Shown here in pieces: positions 10,706 through 20,440 of a stretch of 64,000 nt of DNA. Each line of letters opens with the position of its first letter. Position 1 is the stretch's first letter. A program made the translations under genes and the position numbers. Below the pieces are notes generated by a model that worked only from the letters and a program-made list of their open reading frames with translations, had not been told where the DNA came from and did not search any database. The DNA lies in NCBI GenBank assembly GCA_047967505.1, contig CM106539.1. The stretch is one strand, 5' to 3'. The stretch is from Dipteris shenzhenensis. Its lineage: Eukaryota; Polypodiophyta; Polypodiopsida; Gleicheniales.

Positions 10706-13480
10706 ATGGCACCATTCGAGGATATATCCAACAAGTACCATGTAAACCTACAACTGGAGGCAGAATATGCAAGCACACGTTCTTTGGGATATAGTGGAAC
10801 TCCTCAAAGTGTGCTCCGCAGTCTTCGATTGCAAGCTTCGATTGCAAGGGAAGAAGCATCTTGACCTTTGGGTGGATGGAAACTTGTATCCTTTAGACCT
10901 TGCGACCCAAAAGAGTCATCCTTTTCATACAGTGCATGATGTTGTTCGGTTTGTTGGCAAGGGACATGCTGGATTGCTCAGTTATTACAATCGATTGAAC
11001 CATTCTCGGACATTGGCTATGCAAGCAAGCAAGGTGCAGAGAGCCCAAGCAAAAGAACTTGCACATTTGGGAAATATTACTATTGTGGCAATGCATAATA
11101 GTATGGAGGATCTCCAATTGCAAAACAAAGAACTCAGTGACAAAGCACATGCACTAGACTTGGAGCGACATGAATTGGAAGAATCAATCCAGAACCTTGC
11201 TGAAAGCAAACAAGATTTGGAAAGGTCTATCTATGGCCAAGTTCAGCATGCTATGGAGAAGGAACGTGAGAAGTCGATAGAATGAGTACAAAAAGTTGAA
11301 GGGAACACCTTTGGGACTAAAGGAGAGGAAAAGACAATTGCAATCTATGGATGCATTGTCAACCAATAGTGATGCCTGAAAGAGGAGAATACGGGTTGCA
11401 AGGTTAGTTCCCCAAATTTTCAATGAAATTTCTTACCCCAAAATATTTGTGGTGTTGCATTCTTTCCACTAAGACTCATTTGTACTCTACTTTAGGAATT
11501 TCATGGAGGATGTGATGGGAACAATGGAAATGGATGATAGTGATCCTTCATATGTTCTAAGAAGTTTAATAAAGCCAAGTGATGTCATGCAAGTGTTGAA
11601 GGACCCTATATAGAAAGGGCTATGTAAACAAGTTGCTACAGAGGTAATGAAGGATTTCAAGGGCCTCATCCAAGCAAAGGAGGTGCTTGGAGCTTGTGAT
11701 ACTACTGGTGTAAGTCATGAAGCTTACAACTCTGTTTTTAAAATTTTCAAGTCTGCTATGGAGGAAAAGTATAAGATATCTATAATGCCATTGCCAACAC
11801 CATGGTCTATAAGGCTTGCAGGTCAAGAAACAAACCAATGTGCTAGAGAACACCTTGGAGAATACCATTGTGTAAGTGGCACAATGACTTGGAAGAGTAA
11901 AAAGAAATCTGGCATCCAAATGTTTGAGATGAATGCTTTCAATAATGTTTACATGTATGTAGAGAATTTGCAGAGAGCCATGGTCGAATTCTATGGGATG
12001 AGACAAGAAGGTAAGAGAAATTCCCTCTTCACATTCAACTTTATTTCTTTTGATTTCTATATCCTTACTGAATTTCTCTTTCATTGTACAGATGGCAAGC
12101 TAGTATTTGCTATAAAAATGGATGAAGCTCAGTTGGTAAAAGAGCACAAGCTAGAGAGGGTGAGCATTTGTATTATGAACAACGCCTTGAATTTTGCTCA
12201 AGTGGATGAGGAAGTTGAGCAGGGTTTCTCAGTCCAATCTAAGAAGGACATATGGTGGCTTGTAGCCTTTGAGACCCCAAAGGAGTGCCATGAGATATTG
12301 AAGTGGGTTTTGGAGAGAACCGGCATCCCATCAATTATTCGAAGACAAGTGGTAGGGCAAACATCAATTGTGGATGGGCATGGAACATTTCAAGTTGAAT
12401 GGCATCTAGCTAGTGATTTAAAGACCCTCAATTGCTTGTATGGTTGTGATATAGGTGCAGATGCAAAATGGACATGCTTGTATTGCACCCACTCTCAGAA
12501 GATGCAAAAGGAAAGCCTATAGTGGGAAAATGACATCCTTTCTTGCAACCAAAGTGCAACCCCTGATCATCACAAAAAGGATCCTAAGTGGGACCCCATT
12601 CTACCAATTCCATTGGAGCGGGTACACGTGTGTACTTTACATGTTGAACTGCATATACTTGATAAGTTACTCTATCTCCATCTAGTTTATGCTTGGAATT
12701 TGAGGCCACATCAAGTATCTGCACAATGCATTGCAAAAGCTGAAGAACTACTCTCACTAATGGGACTTCATAGAGATAATGTGAAGCTTAAGCAGGACAA
12801 GAAACAATCAGGAAAGACACAAAATCTTACTGCTAAAGTGTCCATGGGTGGAGGAAAGGAAGGAGGTTCTTGTCCAACCACAATGCTGATAAAGAAAAAC
12901 ATATATTGGCTCAAAGCACCCTAGGTTGGGAGTACTAGAAAGATTTGTGTGAGTGCACCACAAATCAAGCTTCACATTCACGAATTGCTACTTTGAGAGC
13001 AAAACTGTGGATAAAGCTTGATGCATTTATAAAGTTGCGTAGACAAGGTCAAACAGATGAGCTTTATTATGAGAGATTCAGGACAACATTGGGAGAATTC
13101 ATATCATTGATGGGAGTCACATATTACACATTACATGGTAATCCTCCTCAGGTTGAAATTTTGTGCTTTAAACTTGAGTCAGTTTATGTTTCTAATACAA
13201 TGTTTTTCTTTACAGCATATTCTTTACACACATGCACCATGGTTTGTGGAGCAATGGGGCAATCTGTCCATTTGGAATACTTAAGGAATGGAGAAATCAC
13301 ACTACAAAGCAAAGGCAACATACTTCAAGAATACAAGGCATGGGGGTGGTATCGCATGAAGCAATACACTACATGAAATGTTCGATTGGTTTTATAGATG
13401 TCTAGACTCTCAAGCGTGATAAGGTAGAGGTATCAAGTCTCACAAAAGCGGTTCAACATGTCAAGAAGAGAAGGAGATGT
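10706..13480 (+). pseudogene. Transposase-like gene, copy B
   Basis: Starts MAPFEDISNKYHVNLQLEAE at 10706, matching copy C (MALFTNKYQVHLELEAG). A 13-bp tandem duplication (10823-10848, CTTCGATTGCAAG twice) shifts the frame before KHLDLWVDGNLYPLDL. Next comes a coiled-coil (about 11000-11280). A later exon (about 11500-12013) has EVLGACDTTGVSHEAYNS and QETNQCAREHLGEYHC. After an intron (about 12014-12091) come FAIKMDEAQLVKEHKLERVS, WWLVAFETPKECHEILKWVL, FQVEWHLASDLKTLNCLY, a CLYC zinc-type pair and LPIPLERVHVCTLHVELHIL. After the intron 13138-13215 come APWFVEQWGNLSIWNT, a TAA, then GMEKSHYKAKATYF and MFDWFYR. Several nonsense codons and frame changes: not functional. Confidence 0.75.
13138..13215 (+). 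other. Intron in copy B, shared with copy A
   Basis: Donor CATG|GTAATC, acceptor TTTACAG|CATATT, 78 nt. Same codon position as the copy-A intron 2452-2530. Confidence 0.75.
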
Positions 13481-13863
13481 GCTGCTTGGAAGTCCTCAAT
13501 AGGGAGCTAAGGGGTTGCGCTTTGGTTGCAATGTAGAGTCAGACAGGGGAGGCATCGCGGGTCCTAAGAGAGCCCCAAATGTAAAATGTTTGATGAATAA
13601 AGTTAACACTATTTTGAGTCAATTACAGATTCCAAAATGCACAAATTTGTTTGGAAATTGCAGAATTGCATGTGCAACATGGCAAGGCAGAGGGGTGAGT
13701 GGGTTGGGAGGGAGGGTGGTGAAGATTAAGTATTACCAAACTGGCGACAAAAGACTAGGGGGGAGGAGGTGCACACAAAAAACCCTAATTTAAAAGAAAA
13801 ACCTTGAAGTGCTTTAAAAAAGACTATATAAAACACTTCAAAACCCTAAAATCCCTCATTTCT

Positions 13864-14996
13864 ATGGCACGAGTTAAACAAACTGCTAGACCCACTAGAC
13901 GCCATTTAGACAACGCCATTTAGACGCTACCCATTGTCCTCCTCACAATGCCATGGCCTCTAAACACACTGCAAGCCCAAGTGGCCAAGAGGGCAATGAT
14001 CACCAAGGATCTGAAGGTGGTTCTCATCATCAAGAGTCCAAGCAACGCGAGTCCCCACCATCCGACTCTCATGGGGGATCGCAAGACCTTAGCACCATGA
14101 GGAATCCCAGCATGATGAAGGATCAAAGCATGATGAGGGGTCCTCTCAGTCCTTCCACACAACTAATCGTGGAAGTAGAGAGGTCTCCCAAGAGGGGCAA
14201 AATAGTCTAGTCAATGCTAATCAACTGCCCCACCCTCCTCCGTGGGGTCCTGGCATGGAGCATCTAGACCAACAAGGGGAGGAAGAAAGGCAAAGAGAGG
14301 AAATGGAGAGATTACAGGGGCCACAACAAGAGGAAGTATTTGGTGGGCTCACAGATATAATGAACCTTGGTCCCAATCCTCCAACCAAGCAGACTGCACG
14401 GAAGAGCACCATCAGCCCTCTGTGCTTTGAGATGATCAAATATGAGGAGCCTCTAGTACGAGTTGAGCAAGAGCCTCAGCCTCTGCTGTCTCACAACCTT
14501 GTGAAAAGGAAAAGAAGAGACCAAGTACAAAGTAGACCCCTAGCACAAGAGGCCACCTTGAATGACCCAGCAGACACAGGAAGAGGAGTGTGAAGAGGTG
14601 GTTGCAAGGGAGGAGAGGCAAAAGAAGTTCAAAGCAGACAAGCGGCCATGGAGCCATGTCCAAAGGCCAGTGCAAGGTCCCCCAAAGATTAAGAGGCACA
14701 AAAAATCTGGAGTGAAGGCACTTCACGAGATTCGCAAGTTCCAAACCACTATGGACAATCTCATTCCCCATGCACCCTTCTAGTGTGTTGTACGTGAAAT
14801 AGCACAGCATTACAAGAGTGATGTGCATTTCACTTCACGTTCTATGGGAGCAATTCAGGAGGCAATGGAGCAGATGACAAAAGGTCTTTTTGAAGATGCA
14901 AACTTATGTGCTATCCATGCCAAAAGAGTAACAGTGATGGACAAGGACCTTGCACTCGCCAAGCCTATCCACTCTAATCCCTCCCTTAGGCCCTAG
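13864..14996 (+). pseudogene. Histone H3-like gene inside the TIR element
   Basis: Histone H3 family. The C-terminal histone fold is clear at 14703-14996: KSGVKALHEIRKFQ (alphaN), [15 protein letters not shown] (alpha1/loop1, same length as canonical H3 and without the longer CenH3-type loop), [18 protein letters not shown] (alpha2), then [16 protein letters not shown] (loop2/alpha3). Two tail-like motifs lie upstream: MARVKQTARPTRR at the ATG 13864, and PTKQTARKST at 14381-14410, the latter identical to H3 residues 3-11 apart from the leading Pro. Between them lies a long Ser/Gln/Glu-rich stretch in other frames. Damage: TAG at 14781-14783 where H3 has the Gln of the QRLVREI-type segment, TAG at 13921, and at least two frame changes unless introns explain them. 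H3 packs DNA in the nucleosome; any role here would be through relatives. Confidence 0.85.
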
Positions 14997-15180
14997 AAGT
15001 TGTTTAGGTTCATTTGGTGTAACTCGAATCATTTTGTAAAAATCTACCCTTTGAGGCCAATGAATAAAAGATATTTTTATGTTCTATTACTGCTCCCATG
15101 TTATTATACATGTTATGTGATGCTTTTCATCAGTTTATGCAAGTTCAGTGTGAATTTGAGTGGTCAAATGATGTTTTTTC

Positions 15181-15302
15181 ACCGCGCGGCAGAAGGCAAA
15201 TGTGTTCGGCATTGCGTGGGGAGCCCAAAAATGGCAAAACCTGCCATGGCATGTATGGGGCCTGTTTGATTTGCCGAACACATTTGCCTTTTGCCGTGTG
15301 GT
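15181..15302. repeat. Foldback element, 30-bp arms
   Basis: Arms 15181-15210 and 15273-15302 are inverted copies with 3 differences in 30, all G/A, and share GGCAAATGTGTTCGGC. The 62-bp spacer contains a smaller ATGGCA/TGCCAT palindrome. Sequences built from CACGGCAAA/TTTGCCGTG are typical of small plant MITEs (inference). It lies between the H3-like gene and the next ORF. Confidence 0.8.
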
Positions 15303-15525
15303 AAAGAACACAAAATGGGGCACTGTATAAAAAGTATAGCTGTATTCATATAAAATAAAATTTCTATACAATAAGGCTTCAGAGCCTTTCTCTCTTCTCT
15401 AAAACACTAAGAACATTGGGCTTTGAATTCTCAAATACACTCCTAGCTCTTAACCTAGTCGATAGAGAGTCATTGCTATTGTTGTTGCTGGCCAGGAACA
15501 TGGCTGCTACCATCAATGCCATACC

Positions 15526-16140
15526 TTGAAAATTAGTTCCAAAGGCATTGAGGGTAGCCATGCGGTTCACCAAAATGACACGACTATGCAAGAACTTAGG
15601 TTTTTGGGAGCAGATGATTCAATAGAAGAGGTTCTTGCTTTAACACTGGCCCAAATCAAAGATGTAAACACATCAATCTACTCTAACCTACTTGATGTTC
15701 CAGAAGAAGCCTCCACATCTCACTCCAGATAGCAAGAGGCCTCTGGATCCATCCTCATTAACAAAGAGGAAGGGATTGAGCATGATGACTCCATAGTGGT
15801 AAGAAACTATGAGCTTTGAATTTCTTCTCTCTTGGTATACTTTTGCTTTAATGGAATTCTAATGTAATGTTGGACTATTGCAGGAGGCATCTGAGGTCGA
15901 CCTATTCTCATCTCGGTAACACCTTGTTTGTAGTAGCTTTGGCCGAGATCACTCACTGGCACATTACATTAGCCCAGCAAAAGGGCGCTTTGTGATTATC
16001 CACAAAAAGTTTTCTCCACATGGCACTGATGACCTCTTGAAGTGCAAGGCCTTGTCAAGAGTGATTGGTCATGCTGACATCAATCGCAATGCTGAGTGGT
16101 GCCCAAGGTGGATGGAATTTGAGAAGTGGAATGGGGTTTA
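15526..16140 (+). pseudogene. Unidentified two-exon gene in the TIR element
   Basis: A plus-strand frame from 15526 (TTMQELRFLGADDSIEEVLA) reaches a TAG at 15730. It continues to a donor at 15799 (AGTG|GTAAGA) and an acceptor at 15883 (TTGCAG|GAGGCA). The downstream frame, after further stops, reads SLAHYISPAKGRFVIIHKKF and GHADINRNAEWCPRWMEFEK. No family recognised. The well-formed intron argues that this was a real gene. It overlaps the 3' end of a minus-strand ORF at 16080-16140. Confidence 0.4.
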
Positions 16141-16706
16141 GGAGGTCGTTGGAGCACTTCCAGGGCTAATGCAGCTTCCCACTCAGCTTCTTCATCTATG
16201 GGTTCTTCATTGTAGATGTTGGACTCATCTATAGAAATAAGAGGATCAGAAAAAGCAGGGTCAGGGCTTGAGGTTGAGGCCTCCTCTTCCATTTGTCCCT
16301 CTTGGAGAACGAAAATAAAGGTCATTTCCCAGGATAGGAACCTATTTCCTATGTTTTCGATGACTCCACATGCTAGGAGGTCACTAGTGTCCACCTCCCT
16401 AAACCCTAGGGGTGTGAGCTAGGCTCGAAAGCGATCTAAATGCTTCACGAACCTGGGTTCTTGATTGAACAAGTACTTCAAATACTCAATTGAGAACCAT
16501 CTTTTTGTAGATTCATCAAGTTGATATGCAAAACTCGTGATGTAGTCTTGCAACTACTTGATGAGGTCTTCAAAATCATCTTGGGCTCCCAAGTAGGTGC
16601 CTAGGACATCTATGCTCTTATCAAAGACTAGAAATAACTCCTCCTCTCTATCAATTAATGGAGTATGAGAGATGAAATCGTGGAAGGTAGTCGTAGCAGA
16701 ATCCAT
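16080..16706 (-). pseudogene. Unidentified ORF with two nonsense codons
   Basis: Starts at ATG 16706 (MDSATTTFHDFISHTPLIDR) and stays in one frame to 16080 apart from two in-frame TAG codons (one in LIK*LQDYI, where CAG would be expected; one after LDRFRA). The C-terminal third is strongly acidic (EEEASTSSPDPAFSDPLISI). No family recognised. It lies downstream of and in the same direction as the three-exon gene, so it could be a separate gene or a decayed 3' partner. Confidence 0.45.
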
Positions 16707-16933
16707 GGTAGTTTGGTAGCTAGGAGAACTATGGCTATGATAGTGAAACTTTGAAACTAAAGTAACTTTATAACCTATATATACCCAAATGTTCTAAATA
16801 TAAAAAACAAAAAGAATTATAAAAATTTTGGGAGAAACTTGAAATGAAATAAAACCATTCAAAACATCAAAATTAATTGCACCACTATTAATTTGGAAAT
16901 GTCAAAATCCATACCTGTTCCACCCCACATTTT

Positions 16934-18177
16934 CTAGATAATCTTCAATATTGCAAGAGGGATAAAAGTGGCACTATGCACGAGCTTCTCTGCACACTTT
17001 CCTACCTTTTCACCATTTAAGGTAAAGTGAAAGGACTCAGAGATGCCATCCTCCATGACCAATAGGTGTTCCCGCACATCCCTGAGAGTCCATTGTGATG
17101 TGACAGTCACATTCTTAACATCTCCTAAATGAGAACCAATACATAAAAGTACCCATGTATTATCATCATCGTTAGAGTCAAGGGGGAGCCATTTGTCACC
17201 TGTTTTCTTCCAGCGCCTATATTGGAAAGCAAAATATAACATTTGGCGGGAGATGTGGTACTTGACAACCACAGTGTCCTTATATACATGGCATTGAAAC
17301 AGATCACCCTTTTGTTCACCTGACCTGCTTCCCCAATTCACCCCAAGCAATTCCTCAAGGGCATTCTCATGTAGGCACTTGCATGACCACATGGTTTTTG
17401 TTCTGTGCATCTAGATATTAAGAAAACCAGAAGCAAAAATGTGCAGAGGCATAAAGCAAGACAACCTTACCCATTTAGAGCCAAATGTAAACTTCATGGA
17501 CATGCCCACATCCTTTGCAATCCTTTCCTTGTATGATTGCATTGTTCTTATGTCCACCATGCTGCAATCCATGTCTTCAAGTTGTGGTGTTGCAATGCAT
17601 TGAAGATGGCCATAGCCTAATGCCATCCTTGGAGTAATGTACTTGGCATTATACCAATAGATATTTCTCTGTTTCAAAGTAGAGAACTTCTCTCTAGCAT
17701 GCATTTGCCTTCCTAAATCCTCATGAATGGCAATAAACTTACCTAAGAAGCACTCGACTGGTTCCCACTCCTCAAAGTCTGAAGGAAATACATCTGCTAT
17801 GCACAAGTGCTATTTCAAAATACAATTTCAAATTGACTCATTACACTGGTTCTATTTCAAAATACAATTTCAAGCTGACTTATTACACTTCAAAATCTTA
17901 CACAAAATGCAGACTTACAATGCGATGGTATTGTCGATTGATTGCTTGACGGAGGAAGGCTCATGTCCTTCCCCATGTAGATGTGTTGTAGCTTTGCAAG
18001 CAATCCTTTCTTCCCAAGCTTGAACTTCATGATGCGGCCCTTCCATTCATGCAAAAGATCACCTCTTTTGCTCTTAGAAAGCTTATGTGGACCCTTGGCA
18101 GATCCTCTCATGACTATCCAATCATTCAAGCTATAGGTGCAAGCTATAGGTGCAAGGCACCCATTCACCCAGTGCAT
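16934..18177 (-). CDS. Intact three-exon partner gene of the TIR element
   Basis: Exons 18177-17919, 17796-17471 and 17410-16934 join in frame to 353 codons plus stop, with no internal stop. Splice sites: TT|GTAAGT / GCATAG|CAGATG and TGG|GTAAGG / ATCTAG|ATGCAC. Exon 1 is basic (LSKSKRGDLLHEWKGRIMKF). Exon 2 has FPSDFEEWEPVECFLGKFIA and IYWYNAKYITPRMALGYGHL. Exon 3 has a Trp-rich part (WSCKCLHENALEELLGVNW) and a C-terminal segment, TLRDVREHLLVMEDG then FTLNGEKVGKCAEKLV, that could be a ubiquitin-like fold (inference). Family unknown. It is the only uninterrupted gene in the element, and its sense-strand leader is pyrimidine-rich like that of the transposase gene. The next upstream possible Met was not excluded as the start. 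Confidence 0.65.
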
Positions 18178-18346
18178 TTTCGCTCCTGTGGGACATAGAG
18201 TACATGTATGGTCTCCTCACCATGCTTGTACAGAGGTCACAATAGTAATAGTGGACTAGAAAGTGCAACTTGGAGGGAGAGAGCAGCTCCGATAGAGGGA
18301 GAGAGAGGGAGAAGGTATAGAGGGTGCAACTGAAGCTTGAGAGAAG

Positions 18347-18610
18347 CTCCAAGAGGTGTTGTAGCTAGGAATGGAGGGAGAAAGAGCAGAGGGGGATGAG
18401 CAGCTACTCCAAGAGGTATTGTAGCTAGGAATGGAGGGAGAAAGAGTATAGGGGGATGAGCAGCCACCACAGTGTGTACTGTAGCTAGGAATGGAGGAAG
18501 AAAGAGTAGAGGGGGATGAGCAGCTACTACTATAGGAGGTGCTATAGCTAGGAGTGGAGAGAGAATGAGCAGCTACTACAAGAGGTGCTGGAGAGGGAGA
18601 AACATAGTGG
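18347..18610 (-). repeat. 60-bp minisatellite in the leader of the partner gene
   Basis: Units of 60 bp containing GTAGCTAGGAATGGAGG(G/A)AG begin at 18361, 18421 and 18481, with a more diverged unit near 18546. The strand is purine-rich on plus, hence pyrimidine-rich in the sense of the partner gene. Long open frames across it are repeat artefacts. Confidence 0.8.
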
Positions 18611-18991
18611 ACCAAAGCAAGAGGGGGTAGAGAAGATGCCAAATGCGTTCCCACATTTGAAAACTAAAGGGAGAATGGAGAAGAGGAGGGGGCAGGCCTA
18701 TAACAAGCTAAGAGGGGGGGAAAATTCACCCAAAAGGGCCCACCGCCTCTTGAATGACTTGTAGGTTTGTTTGTGGGAGGTGCATATGGGAGAAGGGTCA
18801 ATCATGGGTTGAGGGGGGGGATGGTTTAAGTGGTCCCCAGTGTAAGAGGAGTAGCCAATAGGGGCTATTTGCAGGTCTGCCCACCCTCCACCTCAACATG
18901 GCATTGGCCCACAAAAAGGAGCACTCCCATTGGTACACCTCATACCTCATTAATCCCTTGAAATTAGGAAACACTAATTGGGGGCCCTTTG

Positions 18992-19013
18992 GAGACCCCA
19001 ATTCTCCCCTAAT
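18992..19013 (-). repeat. Right terminal inverted repeat
   Basis: Reads, on the minus strand, ATTAGGGGAGAATTGGGGTC plus TC, matching the left end and the end of copy C (33080-33101). The adjacent gag codons fix the outer boundary. Confidence 0.85.
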
Positions 19014-19115
19014 GGCTTCCACAACTTTTGAGCCACTAAATGACTCCGGATTTTCACCTTCCAGATTAGGTAGTTCGAGCCATCTAGCTTCCCTGACTCT
19101 CCAAATTCAAGATGG
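19014..19115 (-). pseudogene. Copia L gag, N-terminal fragment
   Basis: The minus-strand frame reads FGESGKLDGSNYLIWKVKI then RSHLVAQKLWK, the classic Copia gag N-terminus (KLxGxNYxxWK). It stops at the TIR and continues at 10029. Confidence 0.85.
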
Positions 19116-19311
19116 TGAATGAGAGAAATTTGGAGGAGGATTAAGGAAGATACAGGGCTGAAGAGGCAATAGTAGAATCCTTATCCTCCATCCTTGCTAT
19201 AATAGCAAACAACAAACTGAAAAATGAATTTGCAGTAGAGGAGGCAGCATACCTAAGTGTTGATTGGAGTACCTTCTTGCTAAGGAACTCCATTCTAGAG
19301 CTAGAAACCTT

Positions 19312-19323
19312 GCTCTAATATCA
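19312..19323 (-). other. Primer binding site of Copia L
   Basis: GCTCTAATATCA on plus, a two-base variant of the complement of the TGGTATCAGAGC primer site used by the other Copia elements here. It sits directly between the LTR end and the gag leader. Confidence 0.65.
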
Positions 19324-19593
19324 TGTTGGAAATAGAGGATAGAATCACTCACACCTCACACTCTCGACTACAGCTCAAACAACACTCACATAGAATGAGA
19401 GAGAGAGAGAGATAGCAAAACTCTGATATATTCTTCCACAATAGTGGGCTGACAAAAGCTCAAGAGGTAAGCATACAAAATAACAAAGAGATGTTGTGCC
19501 AATATCTGAAGCTAATCCTCTCCTGCGTGCTTGCCTGTGCAAGGTGGGTTTGTGTAGATGATGAGGAATGAGGGGGGGCTTTTAATAGGTCCA
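19324..19593 (-). mobile_element. 5' LTR of Copia L (outer boundary uncertain)
   Basis: Begins TGTTGGAAATAGAGGATAG next to the primer site; its first 57 bp match 6845-6901. The far end is not defined, because only a fragment of the partner LTR survives. I place it before the TGTTGGGATC at 19594. Confidence 0.5.
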
Positions 19594-20440
19594 TTGTTGG
19601 GATCTGAAAATTGACTAGCAGGGGGTCGGTCCCCTGCCACAGCACCGACTTGCTGGGGGCTCCACCACCGACCAGGCTAGTCGACCTCTTGGAGGCTGAT
19701 ATGGTTGGCTTGGGCCAGGCCTATATAAAGGCCCATGTTCCTAGCACATGGGCTGCTGATGCAGTCCTCATGCCTCGCCATTTGTTGCTCCAAGATGCAC
19801 CTTTGTTGCTGTGCCATGTCTGCCTATAGCATGGGTTCTAGGCTAGGTAGGTCCTCTTGCTTTCCCCAAGCCCCTTATAGTCTACTACCCCCTTCTCCCC
19901 TCAAATCGGGAGCTCACATGTGGGATAGTGACATTCTAATAGACTCTTCTTGGTCTCTTTCGATTTCAACTACATCTTGTGAGTCATATTCTCTAGATGA
20001 CATTTCGACCTTTCCATATCAAACTACATGCCTTTATGGATACTTCGTGAGAGATTCTAGCAAGCATATCAGCATGGCATAATAGGATGTCTATATGCAT
20101 AGAGGATTTGGATGGTTCCCAGATCCACCCTACACACACATTAGTTAGTATATGGATCTAGATACGCTACACCATTGCAGCCATTTAGGGGACCATGTAA
20201 GGGTTTTCATAGGCAGCCTCTACCAGAAGGACTTTTAGGGACTTGAGCACCTCCCCATTCTTCTTAGAATCCCCCATAGAGTTGAGGTGATAGTGCCAAC
20301 CTTGGATTTTGTCTAACTCACTACGGGAGATTTATTTTTTCCTTTTAGGGTATTTGTTTTCTCATGCCTTATACTTTTCCCTTGAGCTTTGCTCTTGGAG
20401 TTTCATTCTTACTTAGTAGAAGTCTTCTCTTTGAAAAAAA
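19594..20440 (+). other. Possible LTR or regulatory remnant, no gene
   Basis: Starts TGTTGGGATC and contains a good TATA box (CTATATAAAGG, about 19720), as plant LTRs do. No primer site, matching copy or coding frame was found, so identity is open. Confidence 0.3.

Larger units (their letters stand above)
10030..19013. mobile_element. TIR DNA transposon carrying an H3-like gene
   Basis: An 8984-bp element bounded by inverted repeats 10030-10051 and 18992-19013 and inserted in Copia L gag. On the minus strand gag reads ...SHLVAQKLWK up to 19014 and resumes with VTTGVEAKPED at 10029, so the boundaries are fixed by the interrupted host gene. The target duplication is at most 2 bp (AT), or unresolved. 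Contents from left to right: pyrimidine-rich leader and transposase-like gene B (+), H3-like gene (+), unidentified gene (+), unidentified ORF (-), three-exon gene (-) with its own pyrimidine-rich leader in sense. The right end of copy C (33080-33101) has the same terminal sequence. Whether every internal gene belongs to the element, or some were carried in by later insertions, cannot be decided from one copy. Confidence 0.8.

Noticed and set aside
13864-14996. Centromeric H3 (CenH3) identity
   Set aside because: Loop 1 has canonical H3 length and loop2/alpha3 is almost identical to ordinary H3; nothing specific to CenH3 is seen.
13864-14996. Functional host H3 gene
   Set aside because: In-frame TAG in the fold and frame changes in the tail region; not translatable as one protein here.
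10028-19015. AT as a 2-bp target duplication
   Set aside because: One locus only, and gag frame is not exactly restored by removing it; left as unresolved.
19594-20440. Complete LTR retrotransposon beginning at 19594
   Set aside because: TATA box and TGTTGG start only; no second LTR, primer site or coding frame found.
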